A DNA stretch of 64,000 nt from Candidatus Alistipes faecigallinarum. Lineage in GTDB: Bacteria > Bacteroidota > Bacteroidia > Bacteroidales > Rikenellaceae. The stretch covers positions 97,105 through 161,104 of the forward strand of contig DXDG01000018.1 of the NCBI GenBank assembly GCA_019115605.1, in the 5' to 3' direction. Below, in pieces: positions 34,080 through 42,657 of the stretch; positions within the stretch are counted from its first letter, which is position 1, and each line of letters opens with the position of its first letter. Below the pieces are notes generated by a model. It worked only from the letters and a program-made list of their open reading frames with translations, was not told where the DNA came from and searched no databases. Made by a program: the position numbers and the translations under genes.

Positions 34080-35582
34080 ATGAACACAACTCTGAATCCC
34101 GATCCGCTTGTGCGCTTTCTGGGAAAGCCCCGGCGGGAATTTACCCGTGCGGACCTGATCCGCTATATCGAGGAGCACGATATCGAGATGATCAACCTGC
34201 GCTATCCGGGCTCCGACGGCCGGCTGAAGACGCTCAACTTCGTCATCAACGACCGCGCCTACCTGGAGAGCATCCTCACCTGCGGCGAGCGGGTTGACGG
34301 TTCGAGCCTCTTCCCCTACATCGAGGCGGGTTCGAGCGACCTCTATGTCGTGCCGCGTTACCGCACGGCCTTCCGCAACCCCTTCAGCGAGATTCCCGCC
34401 GTGGACATCCTCTGCAGCTACTATACGAAGGACGGCACGCCGTTCGATCTGGCTCCCGAGCAGACGCTGCGCCGGGCGCACGAGGCGCTGCGCCGCACGA
34501 CGGGCTTCGACTTCCACGTCATGGGCGAGCTGGAGTTCTACGTCGTCGCTCCGCGCGAGGAGCTCTTCCCGGCGGTCGATCAGCGAGGCTACCACGAATC
34601 TACCCCCTTCAACAAGGGGGCGGACTTCCGCGCCCGGGCCATGCAGTACATCGCGCAGGCCGGCGGCGAGATCAAGTACGGCCATTCGGAGGTGGGCAAC
34701 TTCACGCAGGGCGAGTGGATGTACGAGCAGAACGAGATCGAGTTCCTGCCCACGGACCTTGAGGCGGCCGCCGACCAGCTGCTCGTCGCGAAGTGGATCA
34801 TCCGCACGCTGGCCTATGAATACGGTGTGAGCGTTACGTTCGCCCCGAAGATCACCGTCGGCAAGGCGGGCAGCGGGCTGCATATCCATACGCGGCTGAT
34901 GCACGAGGGACGCAACGCCATGGTCGAATCCGACGGTCGCCTCTCGGACAACGCCCTGAAGGCCATTGCCGGCTACCTGTCGCTTGCGCCGTCGCTCACG
35001 GCCTTCGGCAATACCAATCCGACCTCCTATTTCCGGCTGGTTCCGCACCAGGAGGCCCCGACGAACATCTGCTGGGGCGACCGCAACCGTTCGGTCCTCG
35101 TGCGCGTGCCGCTGGGCTGGAGCCGCGGGGCCGGGGGCATGGCCTGCGATGCCAATCCGCTGGAGACGCCCGCTGCGCCGGACGTCGATCTGAAGCAGAC
35201 CGTGGAGTTCCGCTGCCCGGACGGCTCGGCTGACATCTACCTGCTGCTGGCGGGCCTTGCCGTCGCCGCGCGCCACGGTTTCGAGATGGAGGACGGCCTG
35301 CAATATGCCCGCGACCGCTACGTGGACGTGAATATCTTCGACGACAGGCACCGCGAGGTTCTCGCCCGTCTGAACAGCCTTCCGGCCTCGTGCGAGGAGT
35401 CGGCCCGCTGCCTGGAGGCGCAACGCGCGATCTACGAGCGCCACGAGGTCTTCGCTCCGGGGCTCATCGACGGCATTGCGTCCCGCCTCTCGGCGTTCCA
35501 CGACGCGAACCTGCGTCGGGAGATCGCCGGCGACGAGACGCGGATCCGGCAGCTCGTCGACACCTGGTTCCATTGCGGCTGA
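34080..35582 (+). CDS. glutamine synthetase, type I-like
   Basis: 500 residues. It makes glutamine from glutamate and ammonia. The beta-grasp domain (about 20-110) is followed by the catalytic domain with HVMGELEFYV, WMYEQNEIEFLP, FAPKITVGKAGSGLHIHTRL and SYFRLVPHQEAPTNICWGDRNRS, whose Glu, His and Arg residues form the metal and glutamate sites. The sequence is a diverged GSI-type, so an accessory role or related gamma-glutamyl ligation cannot be excluded. Monocistronic; a hairpin terminator follows. Confidence 0.88.
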   Translation: MNTTLNPDPLVRFLGKPRREFTRADLIRYIEEHDIEMINLRYPGSDGRLKTLNFVINDRAYLESILTCGERVDGSSLFPYIEAGSSDLYVVPRYRTAFRNPFSEIPAVDILCSYYTKDGTPFDLAPEQTLRRAHEALRRTTGFDFHVMGELEFYVVAPREELFPAVDQRGYHESTPFNKGADFRARAMQYIAQAGGEIKYGHSEVGNFTQGEWMYEQNEIEFLPTDLEAAADQLLVAKWIIRTLAYEYGVSVTFAPKITVGKAGSGLHIHTRLMHEGRNAMVESDGRLSDNALKAIAGYLSLAPSLTAFGNTNPTSYFRLVPHQEAPTNICWGDRNRSVLVRVPLGWSRGAGGMACDANPLETPAAPDVDLKQTVEFRCPDGSADIYLLLAGLAVAARHGFEMEDGLQYARDRYVDVNIFDDRHREVLARLNSLPASCEESARCLEAQRAIYERHEVFAPGLIDGIASRLSAFHDANLRREIAGDETRIRQLVDTWFHCG

Positions 35583-35608
35583 TCTGCGGCGAAGCCGTTC
35601 CCTTCGGT

Positions 35609-35650
35609 CGGAATCTTCGCCTCCGGTGCGGAGATTCCGATCTTTTCTTT
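35609..35650 (+). terminator. terminator of the glutamine synthetase gene
   Basis: A 12-bp stem (CGGAATCTTCGC pairing with GCGGAGATTCCG, one T-G wobble) with a seven-base loop and a T-rich tail. Confidence 0.75.
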
Positions 35651-35657
35651 ATATTTG
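35650..35657 (+). promoter_or_regulatory. -7 element TATATTTG, dipeptidase gene
   Basis: Perfect TAnnTTTG, 43 bases upstream of the chosen start. It abuts the preceding terminator. Confidence 0.6.
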
Positions 35658-35700
35658 TAGGCCATATTCATCGACGAACATGACGATAAAACGATCATCT

Positions 35701-37152
35701 ATGTCAGCAATCACCACTCTCGAACCCCGCATCGTCTGGGAACAGTTCGATGCTATCACGCAGGTTCCGCGCCCCTCGAAGAAGGAGGGGAAGATCATCG
35801 AGTTTCTGATCGACTTCGCCCGCCGGCACGATATCGAATATGCGAAGGATGCCACGGGCAACGTGGTCATGCGCAAGCCGGCCACTCCGGGCTATGAGGA
35901 CCATCCCGGCGTGGTGCTCCAGTCGCACATGGACATGGTCTGCGAGAAGAATTCGGATGTCGAGTTCGATTTCGAGCGCGACGCCATCCGTCCGCGGATC
36001 GACGGCGGGTGGGTCCGTGCCGAGGGCACGACGCTCGGTGCCGACTGCGGCATCGGCATGGCTGCGGCGCTTGCCGCGCTGATCGACCCCGCGGTGCAGC
36101 ACGGACCTCTGGAGGCGCTCTTCACGGTCGATGAGGAGACGGGGCTCACGGGAGCCTTCGGCCTGGGTGCCGGGATGCTCACGGGCAAATACCTCATCAA
36201 CCTCGACTCCGAGGACGAGGGCGAACTCTTCATCGGATGTGCCGGCGGTATCGACACGCTGGCCACGTTCCGCTATGAGGAGCAGCCGGCTCCCGCGGAT
36301 TACACCTACTATACGGCCCGCGTGTCGGATCTTCAGGGCGGTCATTCGGGCGACGATATCGACAAGGGCCGCGTGAATTCGAACCGTGCCCTGGCCCGCC
36401 TGCTGTGGAGCGCCCGCAAGCGCTTCGGCCTTTGCCTGAGTCATTTCGACGGCGGCAACCTGCGCAATGCCATTCCGCGTGAAGCTACGGCGCTCTTCGG
36501 CGTTCCCGCACACAGCAAGGCCGAGTTCGAGGCCTTCTACGAACGCTTTGCCGCCGACCTTGCCGCCGAGTTCCACTTCCGCGAGCCGAATTTCCGCATC
36601 ACCCTTGCCGCGGCTCCGCAGCCCGCCACGGTGATCGACGCCGCGACGCTGCGCCATCTGCTCCATGCCGTGGTCGGCCTGCCGAACGGCGTTGTGGAGA
36701 TGTCGTTTGCCGTTCCGGGTCTTGTCGAGACCTCCACGAACCTCGCCTCCGTGAAGTTCGAGTCCGACCGGCGCATTGTCGTAACCACCTCGCAGCGCTC
36801 CTCGGTCGAGAGTGCCAAGGAGGCCGTCATGCAGGCCGTTGAGGCGGTTTTCGAGCTGGCCGGCGCCGAGGTGGTCCACTCCGACGGTTACCCGGGCTGG
36901 ACGCCCAATCCCGAATCGCACCTGCTCGACGTTACGGTCGGGGCCTACCGCCGCCTCTTCGCCGCGGAACCCAAGGTGCGCGCGATCCATGCCGGTCTGG
37001 AGTGCGGGCTCTTCCTCGAGAAATACCCGCACCTGGAGATGATCTCCTTCGGACCGACGCTCCGGGGCGTGCACTCACCCGACGAGCGCCTCGAAATCGC
37101 CACGGTCCCCAAGTTCTGGGCGCTGCTGCTCGAGACGCTGCGTACGCTTTGA
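35701..37152 (+). CDS. aminoacyl-histidine dipeptidase (M20C, PepD type)
   Basis: 483 residues. Zinc ligands are in VVLQSHMDMVCEKN (His/Asp), GTTLGADCGIGMA (bridging Asp), VDEETGLTGAFGL (Glu-Glu) and INLDSEDEGELFIG (Asp), with a final His in GLECGLFLEKYP/GPTLRGVHSPDE. A lid domain interrupts the peptidase fold. PepD-type enzymes hydrolyse Xaa-His dipeptides such as carnosine. An upstream Met at 35680 would add seven residues. Cytoplasmic. Confidence 0.93.
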   Translation: MSAITTLEPRIVWEQFDAITQVPRPSKKEGKIIEFLIDFARRHDIEYAKDATGNVVMRKPATPGYEDHPGVVLQSHMDMVCEKNSDVEFDFERDAIRPRIDGGWVRAEGTTLGADCGIGMAAALAALIDPAVQHGPLEALFTVDEETGLTGAFGLGAGMLTGKYLINLDSEDEGELFIGCAGGIDTLATFRYEEQPAPADYTYYTARVSDLQGGHSGDDIDKGRVNSNRALARLLWSARKRFGLCLSHFDGGNLRNAIPREATALFGVPAHSKAEFEAFYERFAADLAAEFHFREPNFRITLAAAPQPATVIDAATLRHLLHAVVGLPNGVVEMSFAVPGLVETSTNLASVKFESDRRIVVTTSQRSSVESAKEAVMQAVEAVFELAGAEVVHSDGYPGWTPNPESHLLDVTVGAYRRLFAAEPKVRAIHAGLECGLFLEKYPHLEMISFGPTLRGVHSPDERLEIATVPKFWALLLETLRTL

Positions 37153-37173
37153 GCCGGGTCTTCCCGACATGCC

Positions 37174-37211
37174 GCGGCGGCGGGTCCGAAAGACCTGCCG
37201 CCGCTTTTTTT
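37174..37211 (+). terminator. intrinsic terminator of the dipeptidase gene
   Basis: A 13-bp stem (GCGGCGGCGGGTC with one G-T wobble), a CGAAA loop and a T-run at 37205-37211. Confidence 0.88.
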
Positions 37212-37242
37212 GCTCCATGCGGCCGGTAGAGCAAAAAATTCG

Positions 37243-37250
37243 TATCTTTG
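37243..37250 (+). promoter_or_regulatory. -7 element TATCTTTG, 7 bases before the TPM ATG
   Basis: Perfect TAnnTTTG. Seven bases separate it from the start codon at 37258, so the leader would be nearly absent, as for the BaiN gene. Confidence 0.6.
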
Positions 37251-37257
37251 TCCCGTC

Positions 37258-38160
37258 ATGAAAAAGACGCTGCTTTTCTGCCTGCTTCTGCTCCTCGTCC
37301 TTCCGGCCGGGGCCGCGACCTATCGCGTGGAGGATGTCCCCAACGTGCAACGCATCGATTCGCGCCGCTATGTCTCGAATCCCGACGGGATTCTCTCGGC
37401 CGAAACCGTCGCGCGCCTTGATGCCCTCTGCGCCTTGCTGCGCGAACGGGGCCTGGCACAGGTCGCCGTCGTTGCCGTGGACAATATCGAGGGCGGCGAC
37501 ACCTTCTCCTTTGCCGTCGATCTTTTCGACCGCTGGGGCGTAGGCGGAAAGAAGAGCAACAACGGACTGGGTATCCTGCTGGTGCGGGACCTTCGCGAGA
37601 TCCGCTTCGTCACGGGCGGGGGTGTTGAGGGTGTGCTGCCCGACGCCCTCTGCAAACGCATTCAGATGCGGTACATGCTCCCGGCTTTCCGCAACGGGGA
37701 CTACGATGCGGGCATGCTGGCGGGTGTCGAGGCTGCGGCGCAGCTGCTTGAAGGCGGCGATCCCGACCTGGAAACCGGCGAGGAGGAGCTTCCCGGCTGG
37801 TTTATCCTGTTCCTTGTCGGCGGCTTTATCGTGCTGCCGCTCGGTGTGGGACTGTGGCGTCATTACGCCTCGCACCGCTGCCCGCGGTGCCATCGCTGCA
37901 CTCTTCAGCTCGATGCCCGGCAGGTCGTGCATACGTCGCCCTCCTTCCGTGAGGTGGAGTCCACCTATGTCTGCCGGCATTGCGGTGAGGTTGTGCGGCG
38001 TCGTTCGCGCCAGTCGCGCGGCAACGGCTTCGGCGGCGGCTCGGGCGGCGGTATGATTATCGGGGGCGGCGGCTTCGGCGGCGGCTTCGGCGGCGGATCC
38101 ATCGGAGGAGGTTTCGGCGGCGGCAGCTTCGGCGGCGGTGGCGCCGGCTCGAAATGGTAA
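37258..38160 (+). CDS. TPM domain protein (YgcG-like)
   Basis: 300 residues. A signal peptide (MKKTLLFCLLLLLVLPAGAA), a TPM domain (about 30-170; RYVSNPDGILSAETVARL, NNGLGILLVRDLREIRFVTG), one membrane helix (about 182-200), then a zinc-ribbon-like stretch with CPRCHRC and CRHC (about 207-245), and a Gly-rich tail (about 255-300) of GGGFGGG-type repeats. YgcG/TPM proteins are commonly paired with LemA, as here (28 nt apart). The unexpected ribbon and long Gly tail suggest a cytoplasmic C-terminus. Confidence 0.85.
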   Translation: MKKTLLFCLLLLLVLPAGAATYRVEDVPNVQRIDSRRYVSNPDGILSAETVARLDALCALLRERGLAQVAVVAVDNIEGGDTFSFAVDLFDRWGVGGKKSNNGLGILLVRDLREIRFVTGGGVEGVLPDALCKRIQMRYMLPAFRNGDYDAGMLAGVEAAAQLLEGGDPDLETGEEELPGWFILFLVGGFIVLPLGVGLWRHYASHRCPRCHRCTLQLDARQVVHTSPSFREVESTYVCRHCGEVVRRRSRQSRGNGFGGGSGGGMIIGGGGFGGGFGGGSIGGGFGGGSFGGGGAGSKW

Positions 38161-38188
38161 TAAGAAACAAATTATAAAAACGGCAACT

Positions 38189-38764
38189 ATGAAAAAGTGG
38201 ATCTGGATCGGTGTGGTCGCCCTTGTCGCGATCTTCTGCTACACCTCCTACAACGGACTGGTAACGAAAGAGGAGGGGCTTGACAGCGCCTGGTCGAATG
38301 TCGAGACGCAGTACCAGCGTCGTGCGGACCTTATCCCCAATCTGGTCAATACGGTCAAGGGCTATGCGGCCCACGAGTCCGAGACGCTCGGGGCGGTTAC
38401 CGAGGCGCGGGCCAGGGCCACCTCGATCAACCTTTCGGCTTCGGACCTTACGCCCGAGAGGCTCGCGGCCTTCCAGCAGGCGCAGGCCGACGTGCGTTCG
38501 GCGCTGGGCCGGCTGATCGCCGTTGCGGAGAACTATCCCGACCTGAAGGCCAACCAGAACTTCCTGGAGCTTCAGGCGCAGCTCGAAGGCACGGAGAACC
38601 GCATTGCCGTGGCCCGCAAGGATTTCAATGCGGCAGCACAGCGTTATAACGTCGCCGTGCGCCGTTTCCCGTCGAATCTGATTGCCGGACTCTTCGGCTT
38701 CGAGAAGAAGCCCTATTTCGAGGCTTCGGAGGGGGCCGACAAGGCTCCCGAGGTGCAGTTCTGA
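38189..38764 (+). CDS. LemA family protein
   Basis: 191 residues. One N-terminal membrane helix (MKKWIWIGVVALVAIFCYTS) and the LemA helical bundle: EGLDSAWSNVETQYQRRADL, PNLVNTVKGYAAHE, TEARARA and ENYPDLKANQNFLELQAQLEG. The conserved NIAR block appears as NRIAVARKDFN. LemA proteins are membrane-associated with unknown molecular function; the pair with the TPM protein is conserved. The EamA gene starts 1 nt after its stop. Confidence 0.93.
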   Translation: MKKWIWIGVVALVAIFCYTSYNGLVTKEEGLDSAWSNVETQYQRRADLIPNLVNTVKGYAAHESETLGAVTEARARATSINLSASDLTPERLAAFQQAQADVRSALGRLIAVAENYPDLKANQNFLELQAQLEGTENRIAVARKDFNAAAQRYNVAVRRFPSNLIAGLFGFEKKPYFEASEGADKAPEVQF

Positions 38765-38765
38765 G

Positions 38766-39755
38766 ATGCCTGCCGAGAAGACCCGCGGCTACGTGCTGGG
38801 TGCCGTGGCCGCAGCCAGCTACGGACTCAATCCGCTCTTTGCGCTGCCGCTCTACCAGGCGGGACTCGATCCGGATTCGGTCCTTTTCTACCGCTACCTG
38901 CTGGCCGTCGTCATGCTGGGCACGCTGATGGCCGTGCGCCGGCACTCGTTTGCCCTTTCGCGCCGTGACATCCTGCCGCTGGCGGTCATGGGTCTCCTGT
39001 TCTCTTTCTCGTCGCTGACGCTCTTTGCCAGCTACAACTACATGGACGCCGGCATCGCCTCGACCATCCTCTTCCTCTACCCGGTCATGGTCGCTGTCAT
39101 CATGGCGCTCTTTTTCCGCGAGCGGATCACGGCCGTTACGGTCCTTTCGATCCTGCTGGCCCTTGCGGGCATCGCCCTTCTTTACCGGGGCGGGGACGGT
39201 GCCACGTTGAATCCCGTGGGGGTCGCTCTTGTCTTTCTCTCGTCGCTGTGCTATGCGATCTATATCGTCGGAGTGAACCGCTCCTCGCTGCGCGAGCTCT
39301 CGACCGAGAAGCTGACCTTCTATGCGCTCCTTTTCGGCTCGATCGTCTATCTGGTCCGTCTGCGGGGTGTCGCCGATCTGCAGATGATCCCCTCGCCGCT
39401 GCTCTGGATCAACGCCTTTTCGCTGGCCCTCTTCCCCACGATCATCTCCCTGGTTGCGATGGCCGGCGCCATCCGCCGCATCGGTTCCACGCCTACGGCG
39501 ATCCTCGGAGCCTTGGAGCCCGTTACGGCCCTCTTTTTCGGGGTGCTGGTCTTCCACGAGCAGCTCACGTTGCGCATCCTCACGGGTGTCGTGTTGATCC
39601 TCGTAGCCGTAACGCTCATCATCGCCGGCAAATCCCTCCACATCCCGACCCCGGTGTCGCACCTGGCCTACCGCCTGTCGCATCCGCATCTTCCGCACTG
39701 GACCCTTGCCTGGCTGTGGCGCCTTCCCGTACCGCGGCTGCGGCATCGGAGATAG
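38766..39755 (+). CDS. EamA/DMT-family transporter
   Basis: 329 residues with ten hydrophobic helices in two EamA repeats (about 9-140 and 150-290): YVLGAVAAASYGLNPLFALPL at the start and ILGALEPVTALFFGVLVFHE in the second repeat. The long C-terminal tail (HPHLPHWTLAWLWRLPVP and basic residues) is unusual. Substrates of DMT exporters are amino acids, purines and similar metabolites; none can be read here. Third gene of the TPM-LemA operon. Confidence 0.88.
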   Translation: MPAEKTRGYVLGAVAAASYGLNPLFALPLYQAGLDPDSVLFYRYLLAVVMLGTLMAVRRHSFALSRRDILPLAVMGLLFSFSSLTLFASYNYMDAGIASTILFLYPVMVAVIMALFFRERITAVTVLSILLALAGIALLYRGGDGATLNPVGVALVFLSSLCYAIYIVGVNRSSLRELSTEKLTFYALLFGSIVYLVRLRGVADLQMIPSPLLWINAFSLALFPTIISLVAMAGAIRRIGSTPTAILGALEPVTALFFGVLVFHEQLTLRILTGVVLILVAVTLIIAGKSLHIPTPVSHLAYRLSHPHLPHWTLAWLWRLPVPRLRHRR

Positions 39756-39758
39756 GGG

Positions 39759-42128
39759 CTACATGCGCCCCTTCTCCTCGGAAGCCGCCGCCTCCACGGC
39801 CTTCTTGCGGAAGGCCTTTCCCGCCTTGAAGTTGTAGGTGAATCCCACCTGTACCGACGCCGTGGTCCACGGCTGTCGGGTCCGTACCTCGCGGACGAAT
39901 CCATCGCCCGTCGTGGCGAACCGTTGCGCCTCGTTGAGCAGGGCGCGTCCCGTTACCGAGAGGGTGAACCGTTCGCCGAAGCGTTTCTTTACACCGGCGT
40001 TGAGGAACTGCATCGGTTCGAGCAGAACGTTCCCGATCTCCAGACGTCCCTGATAGCGGTAGGAGAGGTCGATGTACCATTTTGCCGGCAGTGAAAAGGT
40101 GGTCGAGGCATTCAGGAAGACGATGTTTCGGAACGTCTCCGGGGCATGCTGGTCGAGCCGCTGCCCGCGGCGCATGTAGTTGGCGCCAAGGTTGAGTTGC
40201 ATCCATTTTGCCGGCTGAAAGGGGAGGTTGGCTGCCAGATACCAGCTTTTCGTCCGGTCGAAATTGACCCACCAGATGCCGAGCATGTCGGGGTTGTCCG
40301 CGTCGGCGCGCGTCGTCTGGTTGATCTCGTCTCTGTCGAGCTGAACGCCGGCCGTGAGGGTGTATTTGTGGGCCATGACGAGCGTCAGGCTGATATCCTG
40401 CTCATAGGCGGGGTTGAGCAGCGGGTTTCCGATCTGATAGGTGTAGTCCGAGACCTGCATCCGCTGGGGGGTGAGGCACCAGAATCGGGGGCGTTCGATG
40501 GTCCGGGCATACTGGGCGACCAGCGACCAGGCGCCGTCCTCGGTCATCTTCCAGGAGAGGTTGGCGTTCGGGAAGAGTGAGAGATAGTCCTGCGCGAGCG
40601 TGCCGTTGCGCCCGTAGGTGTGGGTATACTCCCCGCGCAATCCGGCCACCAGGCTCCAGCGTCCCAGATCGGCCGATACGACGCCGTAGGCGGCCGCGAT
40701 GTGCTCCGTGTAGTTGATTTCGAAGCTCTGCGCCTCGTTGCGTACCCACGACTCCCCGTGCAGGTATTCGTACAGGGCGTTGTTGCGCATCTCGTTGCGC
40801 GTGTATTTGGCACCGGCCTTGAGGCTCCAGCGGGGCGAGAACTTCTTTTCGAGGGCGATCGTCAGCGCCGCCACGTCGTAGCTGCTCCGCGTGCGGTCGC
40901 GGTAGAGCGAATCGACGGCTGCCGGCAGCCCGGTTTCCGTCATGCGGCTCCGGTTGTCATTCGCGTCTTCCGTATTGCGGTGGGCGTAGTCTCCCAGCAC
41001 CTTGAACGTCGAACCGAGCGTGTCGATTTTCCAGACATAGTTGAACGTTGCTTCGTATCCGTTGATGATGTTGTTGTTTGCATACCGGCTTGCGGTGTTC
41101 GTGTCGTTTCGGGTCATCAGGTCGGTCGTCGTTCCGGTCTTGCCCTCGGAGCCGAGGTGCAGGTAGGAAAATTCGGCGCCGAGGCTGTGCCGGTCGTTGA
41201 TCTCGTAGAATGCACCGACGGTTGTACCGCCGTTGCGGCCTATGTCGTCGCGTCGGGAGTGTGCCCGGAGTTCCTTCTGCTGCATGGTGTATGCGGTCTG
41301 CTCTTCGGTATGAAAGATGGAACTGCCCAGATTGCCCCAAGCCGAGGCGTTGAGGTCCCATTTCCCGCTGTGCAGGGAGATGTTGCCGCCCGGGTAATAG
41401 GCGTGCTGCCGGCTGCTCTGCGTGGTGCGCATCGAAAGGGAGCCCTGCATGCCGTTTTCGCGCTGCTTGCGGAGCGTGATGCGGATGATGCCGCCCGTGG
41501 CATCGGCATCGTGGTCGGCGCCGGTTGTGGGGATGACCTCGATTTTCTGAATCTCCTCGGCGCGCAGCGAGCGCAGGTAGGTCGTCAGCTGCTCGGGTTC
41601 GAGCCGCAGTTCGCGGTCGTTCACAAAGACCTTCGTGCCGCTTTTGCCGTTGATCGATATGCGCTCGTTGTCCATCCAGACACCCGGAGCCCTTTCGAGC
41701 AGCTCGGCACCATCCTTTCCGATGGCCGCCGGGGCGTTGGCCACATCCATGACGAAACGGTCGGCTTCGCGGCGTATGAGCTGCGCCTTCACCACGACCC
41801 CTTCGATCTGCGTAGTCGCCGCATGCAGCGTAAAGTCGCCCAGATCGTTTTCGGCTTCGACCCGTACGCTCTGCGTCAGCGGCTCGTAACCCAGATACTG
41901 GATCTGCAGCGTATAGTCGCCCGTGGGGACCTTCAGCGAGAAACGCCCTTCGGGGTCGGTCGCCATGCCGGCCACCTGCTCCCCGTTGTCGAGCAGTACG
42001 ACCGTGGCATATTCGATTGCCTGCCCCTGCTCATCCACGACGCGGCCTTTCGACGGGTAAAGACGGGCCGCAAATGCACTTTGGAGCCCGAAGGCCAGCG
42101 CTACGAGAAGAATCATCCAGTTTTTCAT
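39759..42128 (-). CDS. TonB-receptor-like outer-membrane beta-barrel protein
   Basis: 789 residues with a signal peptide (MKNWMILLVALAFGLQSAFA). A CarboxypepD_reg-like domain (about 26-105; KGRVVDEQGQAIEYATVVLL, GRFSLKVPTGDYTLQIQYLG) precedes a plug-like domain (about 108-220; GKDGAELLERAPGVWMDNER, TTGADHDADATGGIIRI) and an OMP_b-brl_3-type barrel. No TonB box is recognised, so energised uptake is not established. It converges with the EamA gene (3 nt between stops). Its promoter carries an inverted repeat that may be an operator. Confidence 0.85.
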   Translation of the reverse strand: MKNWMILLVALAFGLQSAFAARLYPSKGRVVDEQGQAIEYATVVLLDNGEQVAGMATDPEGRFSLKVPTGDYTLQIQYLGYEPLTQSVRVEAENDLGDFTLHAATTQIEGVVVKAQLIRREADRFVMDVANAPAAIGKDGAELLERAPGVWMDNERISINGKSGTKVFVNDRELRLEPEQLTTYLRSLRAEEIQKIEVIPTTGADHDADATGGIIRITLRKQRENGMQGSLSMRTTQSSRQHAYYPGGNISLHSGKWDLNASAWGNLGSSIFHTEEQTAYTMQQKELRAHSRRDDIGRNGGTTVGAFYEINDRHSLGAEFSYLHLGSEGKTGTTTDLMTRNDTNTASRYANNNIINGYEATFNYVWKIDTLGSTFKVLGDYAHRNTEDANDNRSRMTETGLPAAVDSLYRDRTRSSYDVAALTIALEKKFSPRWSLKAGAKYTRNEMRNNALYEYLHGESWVRNEAQSFEINYTEHIAAAYGVVSADLGRWSLVAGLRGEYTHTYGRNGTLAQDYLSLFPNANLSWKMTEDGAWSLVAQYARTIERPRFWCLTPQRMQVSDYTYQIGNPLLNPAYEQDISLTLVMAHKYTLTAGVQLDRDEINQTTRADADNPDMLGIWWVNFDRTKSWYLAANLPFQPAKWMQLNLGANYMRRGQRLDQHAPETFRNIVFLNASTTFSLPAKWYIDLSYRYQGRLEIGNVLLEPMQFLNAGVKKRFGERFTLSVTGRALLNEAQRFATTGDGFVREVRTRQPWTTASVQVGFTYNFKAGKAFRKKAVEAAASEEKGRM

Positions 42129-42176
42129 GCTATTTTGTTTTTAATTGTAGTTTGCTCTATTTGTTATCTGACAACA

Positions 42177-42209
42177 CAAAGATATGCAAAAATATTTATA
42201 CTATGCAAT
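42177..42209 (-). promoter_or_regulatory. promoter of the outer-membrane receptor gene
   Basis: -7 element TATCTTTG at 42177-42184 (minus) and a candidate -33 ATTG at 42206-42209, with a 21-nt spacer. The palindrome at 42199-42217 sits on the -33 region. Confidence 0.6.
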
Positions 42210-42217
42210 ACATAGTA
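42199..42217. promoter_or_regulatory. candidate operator, 7-5-7 inverted repeat
   Basis: TACTATG and CATAGTA are perfect inverted copies separated by five bases (CAATA), overlapping the -33 region of the receptor promoter. A dimeric repressor bound here would block transcription. The regulator is not in the window. Confidence 0.5.
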
Positions 42218-42562
42218 CTTAATTTTGCTGAATTTTTTATTTACCTATATATATTGTCAATTCAATGGTATTCCGTCCCGTTGAATAGCTGCCGGTCTTA
42301 TGCCTCGGTATTTCGGGGACTTGCGGTGTTCTCCGGCCGACAGTACGCAACCGTGCGGGCCGTAATGTGTGGGGCGGGTGAGGCGTTCTCGGCCGGCGGC
42401 CGTCTGAACCGGAACTTGGTCGCCGCGATGGAAACGGTTTGCCGCAGCGGTTTTCAGATCGGATGCTGACCGCTCCGCGGGCCGGCTTTTGAAAGGGTGT
42501 TTCTGTAAAATTTTGTTGAAAAAACGCGTCGCGGCGGGGTAGGAAACCCCGGAAATAATTGT
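42218..42562. other. intergenic region without a supported gene
   Basis: AT-rich at the left and GC-rich at the right. One plus-strand frame runs from the receptor gene through this region but lacks family features and is not reported as a gene. A short hairpin GGGGT/ACCCC lies close to 42540, just before the plsC promoter. Confidence 0.5.
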
Positions 42563-42570
42563 TATCTTTG
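42563..42570 (+). promoter_or_regulatory. -7 element TATCTTTG, plsC-topoisomerase operon
   Basis: Perfect TAnnTTTG. It probably drives plsC, parE, parC, aroK and murI. Confidence 0.6.
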
Positions 42571-42657
42571 CAAGAAGATTTTCGGAACCGTTCCCGATCC
42601 CGGCCGCACGGAAGATGCAGGCCCGGGCGGGTGTGGCATTTATTGGATCGGATCGTT

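Noticed and set aside
42017..42469. Plus-strand frame in the gap before plsC
   Set aside because: It starts inside the receptor gene on the opposite strand and has no recognisable feature.
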